The notes under the pieces are model-generated. The model worked only from the letters and a program-made list of their open reading frames with translations, did not search any database and had not been told where the DNA came from. A stretch of 64,000 nt of DNA from Chaenocephalus aceratus. Lineage: Eukaryota > Chordata > Actinopteri > Perciformes > Channichthyidae. A program made the position numbers and the translations under genes. Shown here piece by piece: positions 24,901-35,976 of the stretch (positions are counted from its first letter, which is position 1; each line of letters starts with the position of its first letter). The DNA is taken from NCBI GenBank assembly GCA_023974075.1, contig CM043787.1, forward strand, positions 32,025,718 to 32,089,717, read 5' to 3'.

Positions 24901-25327
24901 ATTATAACCACACTCATAAATAACTTCAAGCTGGTCAGAGGACAATTTACAGTATACTGTTACATGTACGCATCAGACGTTTCTTCCCACATAAGAATTA
25001 CTTAAAGACTCAGCTTTTCAACTTCATTAGAATCAGCATTAGCCTTTCTCCGCGTATTTCAGAAAGTGAAATTCCGATTAGAGTGGCAGGCTTAGTGGTG
25101 AAATCACGACTAGATATAACATTTGCCTACTCCCTTTTTTAGGGGGGATAACGCTCCTTACAAATACACATCAATCTCTGTGTGACAGTACTCGGGTTAC
25201 ATTGACTCTCTCTTTCTCACAGATTTATCTTTCCTGGAAGAGCGGCCCTGCAGAGGTAAAACACTGGAAAGACATGATGGGTCGTCCTCGTAACCCCGTG
25301 TCCCAGTGGCATGCTCTGAAGACCTGA
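6921..25327 (+). CDS. syt7: Synaptotagmin-7, linker plus C2A and C2B domains (3' part of gene)
   Basis: Synaptotagmin-7 is a high-affinity calcium sensor for vesicle and lysosome exocytosis. Exons seen: 6921-7035 (linker, ending [14 protein letters not shown]), 22500-22767 (LSPGSEEDD and most of C2A), 22986-23155 (end of C2A), 23466-23580, 23725-23924 and 25223-25327 (C2B, stop TGA). All junctions are GT/AG and the phases join without error, giving 323 in-window codons plus stop. C2A shows calcium-loop aspartates in [10 protein letters not shown] and [11 protein letters not shown]2B shows them in [12 protein letters not shown] and [11 protein letters not shown], plus a polybasic DKRVEKKKT and the C-terminal QWHALK (WHxL type). 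The linker [10 protein letters not shown] and SSVSDL match the known SYT7 linker, which separates it from other synaptotagmins. The N-terminal transmembrane exons are outside the window. A 15.5-kb intron follows the linker exon. Confidence 0.95.
7069..7901. mobile_element. hAT-like left end and flanking repeat-like sequence
   Basis: The sequence CAGGGGCGGACTGGGAC at 7069 is the same kind of terminus as that of the proven hAT at 13380. No matching inverted right end is visible nearby, so it is probably truncated or disrupted. It begins 33 bp after the donor site of the syt7 linker exon. Confidence 0.4.
8037..8333. mobile_element. Hairpin (foldback) MITE
   Basis: About 297 bp form a near-complete inverted repeat: GTGACTTCACTATTATTTAA on the left and its complement on the right, continuing through TTGGGGTTAAGTACATTG to AACTTCTGTTAGACAGC, with a loop of about 50 bp near 8160-8210. 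It has no coding capacity. Confidence 0.8.
8365..10660. mobile_element. Inner inverted-repeat element (GTGTCTCAATTCAGGGG ends)
   Basis: GGCCGTGTCTCAATTCAGGG on the left is mirrored by CCCCTGAATTGAGACACAGC on the right, and both ends continue inward through TTGTATCCTT. The flanking triplet ACT occurs on both sides. GC-rich subterminal sequence (8395-8540) holds imperfect palindromes. ATG-plus-donor signals occur at 8639-8647 (plus strand) and near 10421 (minus strand, [16 protein letters not shown]), as in two-gene Harbinger-type elements, but no transposase domain is recognisable. Confidence 0.5.
10916..10966. repeat. GGCC-rich short palindromic cluster
   Basis: Four GGCC units in a row are followed by GTCAACGGCC, CTTGACGACC and GGCCG, a self-complementary GC-rich patch. 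No protein or RNA gene is associated with it. Confidence 0.6.
11063..11142 (+). repeat. Subterminal minisatellite, left MULE arm
   Basis: Four copies of a roughly 20-bp unit of the form ACCACAGCATTTCAGAAAAC in tandem. The inverted counterpart at 18190-18350 has more copies. Confidence 0.85.
11607..11704. repeat. DIRS internal complementary region
   Basis: It contains the reverse complement of the left terminus (TTCATGTTACTCTGAAGAAT and GGGGTTACGTAAGT) followed directly by sequence matching the right terminus (CATTCATAACACTCCGTTCG). This junction of both ends is the template that lets DIRS elements restore their termini. Confidence 0.85.
11762..12928 (-). pseudogene. DIRS tyrosine recombinase (YR), frameshifted
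   Basis: Minus-strand frames encode an N-terminal SAM-like part ([20 protein letters not shown], then [20 protein letters not shown]) and the start of the catalytic domain with [14 protein letters not shown], whose arginine lies in the box I position. Downstream the reading changes frame ([20 protein letters not shown] and [16 protein letters not shown] are in another frame), and the C-terminal H-x-x-R and tyrosine region is not recognisable. The family splices circular DIRS DNA into the genome; this copy is dead. Confidence 0.85.
12991..13266 (-). pseudogene. DIRS RNase H domain remnant
   Basis: The minus-strand 91-codon frame contains [35 protein letters not shown] and LLSLRATQV, matching the RNase H segment that follows reverse transcriptase in DIRS and Ngaro-type elements. 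The aspartate in VRTDNT is at the expected catalytic position. The domain ends in a divergent tail, and the upstream reverse transcriptase is absent. Confidence 0.8.
13380..14221. mobile_element. Nonautonomous hAT element with perfect 8-bp target duplication
   Basis: It begins CAGGGGCGGACTGGCC and ends CCAGTCCGCCCCTG. GTCCGTGG occurs exactly at 13372-13379 and 14222-14229. An 8-bp duplication with CAG...CTG ends is diagnostic of hAT. At 842 bp it has no transposase and carries a tRNA-like SINE. It lies inside the DIRS, so it is younger than the DIRS insertion. Confidence 0.9.
13735..13885 (-). mobile_element. tRNA-derived SINE fragment inside the hAT
   Basis: On the minus strand a B-box-like GGTTCAAGTCC (13847-13837) is preceded by tRNA-like sequence and followed by CTTGAGCAAGGCACC, a sequence shared by many fish SINEs. 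The 5' end is unclear. This is not a functional tRNA gene because no intact cloverleaf is evident. Confidence 0.6.
14230..14984. other. DIRS interior of unknown origin replacing the RT region
   Basis: No reverse transcriptase frame can be read here. The stretch holds a CT run (14459-14474), a 45-bp tandem duplication (14600-14690) and AT-rich sequence. Either an internal deletion with foreign sequence or strong divergence explains it. Confidence 0.4.
14600..14690 (+). repeat. Two-copy 45-bp tandem repeat containing NRF1-like sites
   Basis: Copies start TTACGGCTCCAGCCGGCACT (14600) and TTACAGCTCCAGCCGGCACA (14645). Each carries GCGCATGCG; the first has the full TGCGCATGCGCG palindrome resembling the NRF1 consensus. 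Binding is inference only. Confidence 0.7.
14985..16346 (-). CDS. DIRS gag-like protein, C-terminal 453 codons
   Basis: A long minus-strand open frame with an acidic stretch ([11 protein letters not shown]), a central helical region (SFSNK-like [18 protein letters not shown] and [20 protein letters not shown]) and a basic Gln/Pro-rich tail ending LRKKKRAA. This layout matches the first ORF of fish DIRS elements, which encodes the structural Gag-like protein. It is the only long intact frame in the element. The true start probably lies further upstream in another frame (see 16274-16687), so the first in-frame ATG at 16346 may not be the native start. Confidence 0.75.
   Translation of the reverse strand: MGASATESEPLSVSVWGSLSAMAIEPESRALAGRDPVTARHAGTVSRAPPSWGSRLDLTMVSPAEDVLGLDYEEDEEEDTLAFLLSESDEQEEDTFMSPAQAAKPEASAALPGDSAPASPGLSMDLQAVCKRAVVRLNVPWPEMAKETSRSRYEGKHLPQAAGKKRQLLPVFPEILDEVSVSWRDRPFSNKVPIQGASSLDCDGMEKLGLLRMPPMEPLVAAHLLSKVGPSPSRNPTLPAKSDRFQSAMTEKSYKAAALSARTLNVSSLLTAYQAELCEDLSGNPGAATLDEMAAVTDICLRVQRCAVQATGKVMGIMVVQERARWVNLTTLPDREKEDVLDMPIVPEGIFGSALASMKRRCETKKREDEALHLCLPRRVQPLLSQQQSSAQAASNSARFKAPKRQRQQPTPSPQPRLETRASWPRNSPVPAAAQAQPTQNFGQQLRKKKRAA
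16274..16687 (-). pseudogene. DIRS gag N-terminal part in a shifted frame
   Basis: The minus-strand frame contains [20 protein letters not shown], then CxC and CSSCLGLEH and CGHC spacing that suggests a zinc-binding module. It overlaps the start of the 453-codon gag frame in a different frame, so a frameshift between about 16274 and 16360 probably separates the two halves of one ancestral ORF. Confidence 0.6.
18190..18350 (-). repeat. Subterminal minisatellite, right MULE arm
   Basis: Seven or eight units of the form TTTTCTGAAATGCTGTGGCG in tandem, the inverted counterpart of 11063-11142. Units vary at one to three bases and one carries an insertion (GGTTATGCTG). Confidence 0.85.
18384..20309. 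other. syt7 intron, no recognised feature
   Basis: No coding or RNA gene is recognised. A short G run occurs at 18940-18948. The open frames are short and show no protein similarity that I can identify. Confidence 0.5.
20310..20638. mobile_element. Nonautonomous hAT-like element
   Basis: Begins CAGTGTTTCTCAAACTTTTT and ends CACACTTTGAGAAGCACTG, inverted ends of a common hAT type. Two internal copies of CACGGACCAC occur near the right end. The flanks (CTCTAGCG and CCGAGCGC) no longer match well, so the target duplication is degraded. Confidence 0.65.
20639..22499. other. syt7 intron, no recognised gene
   Basis: The 63-codon frame at 21495 (…[10 protein letters not shown]) lies in a stretch that may be repeat-derived, but I cannot assign it to a family. 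Sequence just before 22500 is a pyrimidine-rich splice acceptor for the C2A exon. Confidence 0.4.
24561..24591. repeat. (TA)n microsatellite in syt7 last intron
   Basis: A short TA run flanked by ATACATGTGTA and CATACATGTAT, together a small palindrome. Confidence 0.85.
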
Positions 25328-26363
25328 GGAACCTCAAACATGCCGACAGTGTTTTCTCCCCTCACGATTCAGCCTCCCCTCAGCACATCCCCCTTACTCC
25401 CTAACTACAGTCTCGGGTGCAGACAATGTGTGTCATCTCTTTGTTCTCAGGCCTCTTTGATATCCTCCGCCCTCAGCCCTTGTGACAGCATCCTTACATT
25501 TTAACCCCTCATCAAGTTTAAATTCCCACCAGACCCCCGTCTCATCTCTTTGTCTGAACTTAAAAATGGCTTTGATGTCTTTACTCACTTCCTCCTTGTG
25601 GCCTATTTCTATGAGAGATTGTTTTGGTTCAGAAGCTCCTTGGACTTTTTTTCTCCCTTGTCAGCCATTCCCAGTGTTTAACATCAGAGCAGTACCTCTT
25701 GCCACCCATAAATACAAACTACCAACCAAAAATGGACCAAAATTATATTCCAACTATTCTCTGTGGCGGCAAGACTGCAGCACTCAATCCATTTACCCAC
25801 TTCACCTGATGAAGCAATGAGGAATGCTACGCTCTGCACCTCGCCTCTTCTTTACAGGTATTTTCTGTTCCTGTCATTATTCCTCCATACCCCCAAAACG
25901 CCTGAAAATTCAGGAAAACCGACACAGGCAATGGAAGAGGGATGGGTGTTATTTAAGATGGAATCGGACTCTTATCACCCTGTTCATGTGTTTGATATTT
26001 TCTCACTTTTCCCTGTTTTTCTGGCACCACTGTAATAATTGTCCCTTGGCTGGAACCCTTTGTTGTCTGTGCGTGATGTGGGTGATGTGCTGTAACCCCA
26101 AATGAAGATCTTCATGGAAAAAAAAGGATGTAAACATTTAATGCTGACCAGTGTCAGAAAAAAAAGTTCCTTTTTTTTGGAAAATAATTCCCGATGGACA
26201 GAAAAAAAGAGTCAAGTGATTAATGTTGTGTTTTTCTTTTTTGGTATTCAAAAAAACGTAGAGAATCAACCTGTTCTTCCAGACACAGAAAATAAGCAAA
26301 AAGCCAACATCCATGTGTGTGGAAGTGTGAGTGTGTCAATGTGGGGGTGTGTGTGTGTCTGCG

Positions 26364-26412
<49 letters not shown>

Positions 26413-26444
26413 TGCGCACACGCGTGCGTGCATATGTGTGTGTG

Positions 26445-26476
<32 letters not shown>

Positions 26477-26479
26477 TGC

Positions 26480-26523
<44 letters not shown>

Positions 26524-28050
26524 GTGTGTCAAGGAGTATTTTGGACATTAACAGCTTAATTAGGATAAGACTAAGATATTGTTGAAAACAGCCCTTGATA
26601 ATAACAGTGAACGTAAGGTATTGTTAGAAGTCATAGTGTTGAAGTTAGCTGAAGGCGAGGGGAGGTCACTGAGGTTAGGGCCGGTCCACCTAAATCACAG
26701 ACACGCATACATACAGTATTTTCTAATTTGCCCCTAAGCCAGGCAGATAGTTTCATATATGTTTTGGGTTTGATCCCCTCAAATTACCGCCGCCACCCTA
26801 AATACAAAGAGATAAATAGGATTTCAATATAATGCTCTGCCTCTGAAATGGCTTCAGAGACAGCAGCATGTCTCTCCAGAAACAATGTTCTGGTTAATCT
26901 CATAATCCACAAACCCCACAGTGAATTGTTTTCACTGGGACTGGGAGAAGGCGGTGAAAATGGCTAAATTTATCATTTGAGCTCAACAAGCAAAATGAAC
27001 CTCAATCACATTTGCTGCACAGCTGTCAGCAGCACAACAGAAACTCAAACGGAAACTCCCTGCATGGCTTTATATCAAGAGGGATTCTTGTACTCGTGAT
27101 AAAAAAACTCAATGTCCCCTTACTAGCTTTTTTTCCTACGTTTTTTCAATCACAACTCACAGTTATTTCGAAGAAGACCAAACAAAAAATTGTCAACAGA
27201 GCCACCTGACAATTGGTCAATATTGTGCAAGCCATGAATAGAACAACATTTTTAATGAGATGCAGTTCTAAGGAAAAATCTAGAAAGCTGATCTTTTATT
27301 TATTTCTCTCTCCTACACTCATAAAATGTGATTTAGGTAAACTGACAATTTATGATGGCCGGCAGTAAATGACTTTGTTAGGGTTATAGACTCTTATAAC
27401 TGTTATATTGCTAAATCAAATGTAGATAACATTTTTCCATCATTAATTTGTGCATCAAAACACTAATTGTCACAGAGCACTATGAGTCCAAGGACAACAT
27501 AAACATGATTTTAGTTTCTTGGGGTTTTAAAGTAAGTACAAAACAGTCTTCCAGGTGTTTGCCTCGCTGCCTGAGTGTGACCTCCCCCATGTAGACATTT
27601 GTGAAATACATGAAAGTAATAATATTTGGGGGGAAAGTCTTTATACATTCCACTGTTCGTTTTGTCTACTGGAAGTGTGTATGTGTGTGAGTGTCAATAT
27701 TTGAACTTGAGTTTGTGTGATTGTATTCTCTGTGAGTCCCTCTGTGTGTATATATCTGCACTGAGTTCTATTTTGCCAGTTTAATACAGAACATTGTTTA
27801 CCGTTTTTATTCTGTATAAAACAATCCAGATGTACAAAGAGATATGTTTTTTTAAAGTTGTCACTTCTTTAAAAATCACTGCACTTGTTGACAATGATGC
27901 TGGAACAAACCTCTCTTCGTGGCAGGTTTTTTTTCCTCGTGTGGTTTTCAAGAACGCTTGGCTTGAATAGAGAAGCAGATCTGTTACGCATGAGCTGAGA
28001 GGGAAGGTCGAAGGAAAATGTCACAAACAAGCTTTACGACAGATTAATAA
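25328..28050 (+). other. syt7: Probable syt7 3' untranslated region
   Basis: There is no other gene between the syt7 stop and the first AATAAA hexamer I can find downstream (28045-28050, in GATTAATAAAACC). Mammalian SYT7 also has a long 3' UTR. The end point is a guess; transcript data would be needed. It contains a GT/GC microsatellite at 26345-26530. Confidence 0.4.
26345..26530. repeat. (GT)n/(GC GT)n compound microsatellite
   Basis: GT repeats broken by GTGCGCACACGCGTGCGTGC, then further GT and GTGC units. The Z-DNA-prone purine-pyrimidine alternation lies in the probable 3' UTR of syt7. Confidence 0.97.
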
Positions 28051-31000
28051 AACCCTGTCTTTCCCCATACACAACATTTAAGTTCAAACAGAAGCAGCTA
28101 CAACATTTCGTCCCATCTGTCCTTTAGATCTGATTCACTAAGACCACAAATAATGAAGGGTGGCACCTTAGCATCACAACTGACGCTCCCCAAACCCCCC
28201 CCCCGTCGTACACACATGCTTTCTGGCACAAAGTGTTCTGTGTGTGCCTTATACACCCTGCCAAGTCTTTGCTCTTCACCATATGTGCTCCCCTGCTCCA
28301 AGTGTCATGGAGAAAGGGGGGAGAGGAAAAAAAGGTGAGACAGGAGATAATCATCACCTCTTTGCATCACTGTTAGCTACGTCTCAGGTCAGAGCAGAGC
28401 ATCGGAGCATCCCAAAATAACCAGGAACTCAGTCACTGTCCGTCCTGTTGGCCTGTGTGTGAAACCAGGCAGTATTTACAGTGCTGCTGACAAAGCATTA
28501 CATTCCAAAGGCTTAGTGAAAGTCACGTGAACCAATGCAACTCAAACATTGGTTAACAACAGAGTCAGGTTTTGGTAGATTTTAGATTTAAGAAATTGAG
28601 CTAAATCTTGCCTGTCTTTACCCGTCACTAGCCAAGTGCCAGGGACTGGTTACATTTGACTGGACAGGCATTTCTGATTTAGGGCGTTCTCTTGGGGGAC
28701 TGCTTGAGGCTAAAGAGAGGTTAACCAGCAACATTTTAATTTATAAACTGTATAGATGATTGTGAAGTGTCCTGTATGAAAAAAATATGAAAAAAAGCAT
28801 CAGTATTTACTGGGGTTGTTGATATCTGTCTGTCCTTGGTATCACTCAGCCCTCTCTCTCTCCCTTTTCTCTTTGTAGTTACACATCTGTGGGGTGCACA
28901 ATGTTAAATATCAACCATTTATTTTTTTGAAATCTGTACAGTGTATATAAAAATATAAATGTGTATATAAAACAAAGATAATTCTGGTATTGTTGTGAAT
29001 TTTTCAGAAGCTTTTTTAAAATTGATATTACAACATATAACAAGCGTCTTTGGGTTCAAGAAAAGCGCTATAGAAATATAATTTATTATTATTATATACA
29101 TGTATTCATAGATGGTTGTTGGTAACTAATGAAAACTCAGTCAAAATCCTACTTAAATAGTATTTAAGGTACACAAGTATGTACTACATTACTGATGAAG
29201 AAAAATGATAGACACTAATGCACCACCATGTGTAAACAGTATTATTTAATATTTATGTATTTATAGTTGTAGCATGACTTGGAGCTAGTTTGAACTATTG
29301 TATATACTATTTTAGGATATATATGTTTAGTACTTTTTGTAGTACAGTGGTTCTAAACCTTGGGCCCCTCCTAAAATTGACAAATTAAAAATGAAAGGGT
29401 TATGAGAAAATAAAGATGTTACCTCGAAGATGTCTTCAAATTAAGCCTTTAAGAAGAGGATAACGTAACTTGTTATGTACTGTGTGGTATTTTAGACACT
29501 CAAACAACTATAACCAAGGGGTCGGCCGCCAAAATACAATATTTCCTTTGACTTGCAAAGGACTGTAAGTATAAAACGGAGTTAAGTAAAGATATATTGT
29601 ACTCTAGCTGTAAAGATCTGTGTGTACATTTGAAAAGTTTTAAGTGCAGTTTTCATCTAAGTCACACATGTCAGAGAGACTTGCTGCTAACTCCCTGTCA
29701 ATCCCAGTTCAGCCAGATTTTGGCTGTGGATAGCATCAATTTATTTTGTAGAAGTTTAATTGTAAATACATGGACCAACTGATAAAGCCACAATCATTAG
29801 AAACGCTGCTGGAAATACACATCATTCTGCCCTCCATTTCACACTCTGCAAGCATGGGCCTGGATGTTAAGGGTAATTAACATGTCAATTGGTGCTGATC
29901 TCGAGAATTAAGGAAATTGCCTGCTCTGCCTCCTACACGCTACGTTTGACTGCAACTTTGAGATAAGATCTAACAGAAAAACATTGTTTGTGTGTGATGT
30001 CGAGAAGGAATGTTTGTTTAATTTACCAGCTTATCTGACACCTCCATCATCAAAGTTAAACCTGTCAGTAGCATTACGTTTTAGCAGTGAGAGCAGTTTC
30101 CCTTTGCGCTCCCCTGCAGAAGACACTGGAAGACGAGATGAAGGGTGGGGATGCTTGGAGGTGGAAACAAGACAGCATGAGAAGAAGTGAACATCCAGGG
30201 GGGCAGGGGGGGGGACTGCAGGGCTGAGGATGAAACTGAGAGTTGTCACGACACAGGAAGCCGCAATGGAGGATGACAGGAGCGCAGGGCTACAGATAGG
30301 CACAGTGGGTGTGCGTGGGCAACAAATACACTCCAAACAAGCCTCGGAGCACAAAGATGTGATTTGTGCTCCCCCTGCGTGTGGGATCCACAGGTGGCAG
30401 CTTTTTTCTTTGAAAGCAGGGAAATGTGACACCCAGCACGCTTCAGATACAACAGGATTATTGTATGTAGAGCAGGACAACAACACAGGCACAACAAGTT
30501 GAAATTGATTTAAACTTTTAAATTCCTCATGTGAACAGTGCATTATGAACAGGGGTTGGAATGTTTTGTATAATTCACATAAAAGGTAAAGAGCTGAAAC
30601 AGCAATTCATAATAAATACAGATGTATGCATCCAAATACATACTTAAATAAAAGTATTCAATTATTGTCAGCAAAGTGTACTTAAATAATGATATATAAA
30701 AGTAGCCTAAAAAAAGTCTACTGCAACTACTCTTATATATTACATAATATTCAATAGTTTAAATGGATGCAGCATCTTTACTCTGCTTAGCTGGTTGAGG
30801 TGGAGGTTCTTGCTCTTTATTCAATTAGGGTATTTTACTCTAACGTTTCCAAAACTAAAAATCACTTCCAAAGGGACACTAGATAATTCTGAGTGGTTGT
30901 TAGATGATTATTAAGAGAGAAAAGGAAACAAATAAGATCTGTTAAACGTTTTTATTCATCTTTTGGACGTTTCCATCTTAATTTCTGGCCTTTTTGTGAA

Positions 31001-32673
31001 ATATTGGTTACTTTTACCTGTTTAAGAAATACGTATTTCAATTTTGAACAGTGTATTGTAGCCTATTTACTAAGAGGATATTTTTTTCTAATCCTAAAAG
31101 AAACGAATAAGCATGGCTGTCAAAAAATGTCAAGTAAAACACCTGTAGAGTCAAACACACAGCATGTTCCCTTGAAGTGCAATGCAGTACAAGCATTGGA
31201 AAATGGAAATACCTCAAAATAACAGCTCTGTGCTTGAGTAGGCTATATGCACTGTCCACCGCTGATGAGGATGTATGGTGGCACAGATGGCGGAGGCACA
31301 GAGCACGCAGAGGGGAACCCTTCTGACATCACCTGCGTCTATTTTAGGACAAGCTGGGAACATGAACCCATAAGCTTTGATTCTGACTCAACATATTCTT
31401 CCTTCAGTGATAAGAAAGAAACTGCACATCAACGTTCGTCTCATGTCTGTAGATTTCATGGTTGTGTAACACCTAGACAGCGGATCATGTGCACATTATG
31501 ATTCTACAGGCGTACATCTATTTGAGATTCTGTGCACATCTCCTGGCCAGAGGGCATTTCCCTTCTGCTCCGAGTACAAGGTTTCACTGAACCAACATGA
31601 CACACAGCCAACTCACACTGATGCAGCGGCAGAGAGCAGTATAACCTTGTTTACATTGCTTAAAGCATAAATATATTTGCTTTAATTGGGGACTCGGCAC
31701 GGCAGAGAATTTCACTGATACTTTCTCATAAAAGCTGTAATGAAAAACACTTTCCCATGGTTACCATTGTTTTTATCCTTTAATGTCGTACTACTTGTTG
31801 ATTTTATTGATCTATTAACTGGTCTTAAAATATGTTCAACATCCATATGAATATTGAAGCTGTGAACTGATATCTCATATTGTTCATGTGCATGACAAAT
31901 AAGCTATGTAAGCTATATTATGGGTTGAAGGTGCATTATTTCACAATGAGATGCCAGGATCAGCAAGTGCTTTAGATTGCCCGTCTGTGGATATCAGGTG
32001 ATCTGCTTCCCTCTGGTGTCCATACACTCACACTGCAAGCCACACAACCTTTATTATGCAACAAATGATGTTCATACGGTCATCCATGGTAACCTTTAGT
32101 GTGTTATTTAACCCTTTAGTGGGAGGAAATAGAAATGACAAAATATGTAGACAACATTTATTAAATAACCAGCATGTCTGTAATAGGCACAGTAAAATCT
32201 TTGAACAGAACCAAGCCAAGACTATTCAACAAGCTACGCTAATGTGTGATTCAATGTGTTTCTTTATAATCATCTTGTATAACTGACTATCTGCTTGTAA
32301 CCATTTATCAAAGCGGGCTTATTCAGTAAGCATCTCACACATTGAGAACTTTTAATATACAGTTTTTATCAGATATGTACAATTCATGTAGAATATTAAG
32401 AACCCCTTTCTAACATTATACTGCGTTAACCCATCCACAAACTTCCTCAGTCAAATGTTCTTCTTTATATAATGAAAATAAATATAGGGTGGGGGCTTTC
32501 ATGGCAAATTATTTCATGCAGAGGATATTACAAGATAGACGTGTTCTCAACATTTTCCATCCAAGTGGAGAATCACAGCTAACCTCTGGAGGCTGTTTCT
32601 TGGTTATACCGCTGATATTTCCCCATGCCCCTCCTTTAATGTGTCTCTGAGCAGGTCTACGGAGCCTTGGCTC
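28051..32673. other. Intergenic region between syt7 and sdhaf2 (tail to tail)
   Basis: No gene recognised. Repeat traces: a LINE/SINE-like 3' tail at about 29055-29098 (AAAGCGCTATAGAAATATAA, then TTATTATTATTA) and a hAT-like end at about 29344 (CAGTGGTTCTAAACCTTGGG). A C run occurs at 28195-28204 and a G run at 30199-30214. Confidence 0.45.
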
Positions 32674-35600
32674 TTACTGGCTCTCCTTCTCCAGGTACTC
32701 CAGGCTGGGTGCGTCTAACCTCTGCTCTTGGTCACGGTTCTTTGCGAATTCCTGCAGCAGATCCATGATCTCTCCTTGGTAAACCTCAGGGGTGGGCTGA
32801 GCCTCTGTAAGCACAAAGAGAACAGTTTTCATTACGACCAATGTCTAAAGAACAACAAGCACACAGAGGGGAGCCCTCCTGACATCACTTTGGTCTATTT
32901 TAGGAAAAGCTGACAACATAAAACTAAAAGGCTGACGTTTACTTATTCAACATGATCTTTTGCTCCTGCTGCTAGGGAAAAGAATCACCTGGATGTTTGT
33001 GGTTTTCATTATTGAGCAATGAAAAAAACAAAGTTATGATCCTTCACACAGGCAACAGCAGCCAAACAACATCTCTGCTGTCAGACATTAGATAACATAA
33101 GAGATAAGATGGAACTTTATTGATCCCAATTTGGGATTGTTTTGTGTTGCAGCAGCATAAAAAGACATGGCATTGTACAATACAAATTAAAAGACAAGAA
33201 ATTAGACGCTGTGCTATCAGGTCTCTCCATATTGCTAATGGCCAGTACAGCATAATTCAAAGCCCATCAGTGGTCAGACTTTGGAAATGCTCAGCTTATT
33301 ATTCTGTTTATTTGAAACCATCTCATTAATAATTTGACTAAAACTATTTATGCAGACTTTATTTGAGTAAAGAAAGCAACAGCTTTTGTTTTGTCTAGCC
33401 ACTTGGACGCGTGTTGGTGCTAAACTCACACTGATTGAGTTTTTCAGCTGTTCCGCATAACTGAATCAAATTAGGGAAATTCGATGAATAAAGCGGGTAA
33501 ATTATACTGGGACAGGGAATGAGCAATGAGGATGAAGTCTGAGCCAAATGGAACGTTGAAGAAACAGCAACATTAGTGGAGTTTATTTGTAGGCAGAACA
33601 CTGATTTAATTATCGAGGCATCCTCAGCCATGAATAATTGCCAGTTAAAAAAAAAAAAAGGCTTTTTGTATAATACCCACTGCAATTTTTCTGCATTTTG
33701 TTGTGTTACAGACTGAATTTAAAAGGAGCAAGTCTGATATCACTGTCGCTGTTAGAGCAAATAGTAGGGATGCAACGATATATCGAATATCGCGGTAAAT
33801 AAATGTCTCAATACCGTCGTGAGACTGACAAAATCTACCGTGATTTCTTTAAATAATTTTTATTTTTAAACCTTTATTTAACCAGATGGTCCCATTGAGA
33901 TCATCGATCTCTTTTTCAAGGGAGACCTGTCCAACATGGAAGCAAGTAGGTTACAACATGAACATAAAACAACAGATAACAAAAGGACATCGTATTTACA
34001 GGGCTACATGTACATACCTAGAGACATTGACAAGTACCAACAGTATATTTATATCTCGCCCTGTCAATAAGCCTCACCTTCTTGGCAAAAACTGTATTGT
34101 TTTTTAAGTGGTGGAGAGACAATGCACAGTTTGACCCACTGCTGTCACCCATGGCCAAAGCATATCTCTCTGTCCCAGCAACATCAGTACCAAGCAAGAG
34201 AGGGGGGCATGGCCGGCGGAGGGATGTGTGGAGGCATGTGTGCTGTTTTTTTCCACAGCAGGGGATATTGTAAACGACCAAACATCCCGGCTTCTACCTG
34301 GAAATGTGGACATGCTCATATTCCTAAAAGATAACCTTGATGATGCTGAGTGAGTGAGTTAGGCTGCGGCCACACAAGGACGAATTCGGTCGTTTGCGTT
34401 ACTGTCATATAGACCGTTCGGCCACACGAGGACGACCGAATACGGCACTAAACGACTGAGGAAACGATAACGGGTCCCAAGGTGGATAGAAAGGCATACG
34501 CAACTCTCTGGGGGGTCAAACGGCTCCGTGTGTGCGCCCTATCCGAACATTTTCAGATCACTGATAGTGATTGCGCAATAGCCCCGCCTCTCCCCACCTC
34601 TTCTGCTCACCTCCGCTTACCCCGCGCCATTGCTGAAGTGTTTCGCCACCAACAACAACAACAACAATGGCGGATCGCAGAGTTGCTATCGTGCTCCGGA
34701 CGCTATTGACCATGCTACAGTTGTTTGTGCAACATCTACAGCAATAATGATGAGGCAATAGCCCCGCCTCTCCCCACCTCTGCTGCTCATCCCCGCGTCA
34801 AAGTAAACTGCACCCTGAATTCAGAGTATTTATCTTTCTCTCGATATGGACCTAAACGCGAGTGAAGTCTAATCTGACAGGACGGAGACACGCAGCTCTG
34901 CTCACCTGCAGCTCCTCCCGCTGCAGCAAAACACACACTTCAAGTCAGATCATCACCCTTAGCTATTTTAATTACCTCTCAAACTCCCTAAACTAGTTAT
35001 AAATATGTTTATTTTTACAGTCGGCCTGGGTCACTCATTACTGGATCAGCTGCTGCATGAGACAGACACTGACGCTGTCCGAAGAGAGGGAGGAAAAAGA
35101 GAGGCTTCGTGTATTTTATTATTATATTATATAGAGTCGTTATTCATTTGTTTTAAAGCTCAATAAATAACAAAGAAGACCTTTGACCGGCACTTTTATA
35201 ATTTTGTCCGGAAGATTTAAACTTTAATACACGTTGACTGGCGAAAAACTCTGCCCGGTTCCCTCGGCCCCCACCGCGGAGAATAAACAGAAGGGCAACC
35301 ATGACAACCATGCTTCTTCGCTGCTTTTGTGGAGGAAGTTACAGCGCCACGTACAGGCTCCTGCATATGTACTGCAGCTTCTCCAGCTAACGGAGCGGTC
35401 TCGTGTGGCCAGACACTATCCGGATAACTATTGCGTGTGGACGGAAGCTTGTTTGCGATTGCGTTTGCGTTAATCCTATGCGTTTAGCCGTTTTCGTCCT
35501 CGTGTGGCCGCAGCCTTAGAGTTGAGTTACTTGAAAAACTAAAGTGAAACTTGATTTATTCTATTGCAGGGTCTGATTATTATATTGTTGACACTTTAAA

Positions 35601-35893
35601 ATACTACTATCCTACTAAAATGCTGTACAAATCAGATTTATTATTTAATATATATGTATTAGGGCTGTCAGTCGATTAAAATATTTAATCGCGATGAATC
35701 GCATGATTGTCCATAGTTAATCGCAAATTAATCGCACATTTTTTATCTGTTCTAAATGTACCTTAGAGGAATATTTTTCAAGTTTTTAATACTCTTATCA
35801 ACATATGAGTGGACAAATATGCTTTATGCTAATGTTTATTATCATTTGAACATTACAAATATTCGCCTGGAACCTCTCTCATACAATACAAAT

Positions 35894-35976
<83 letters not shown>

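Noticed and set aside
30031..30543. 170-codon minus-strand frame
   Set aside because: Cys/Ser-rich composition without domain similarity, overlapping a plus-strand frame of similar quality; probably chance.
28051..32673. Search for lrrc10b or ppp1r32, which neighbour SYT7 in mammals
   Set aside because: No leucine-rich repeat or other matching frame was found between syt7 and sdhaf2.
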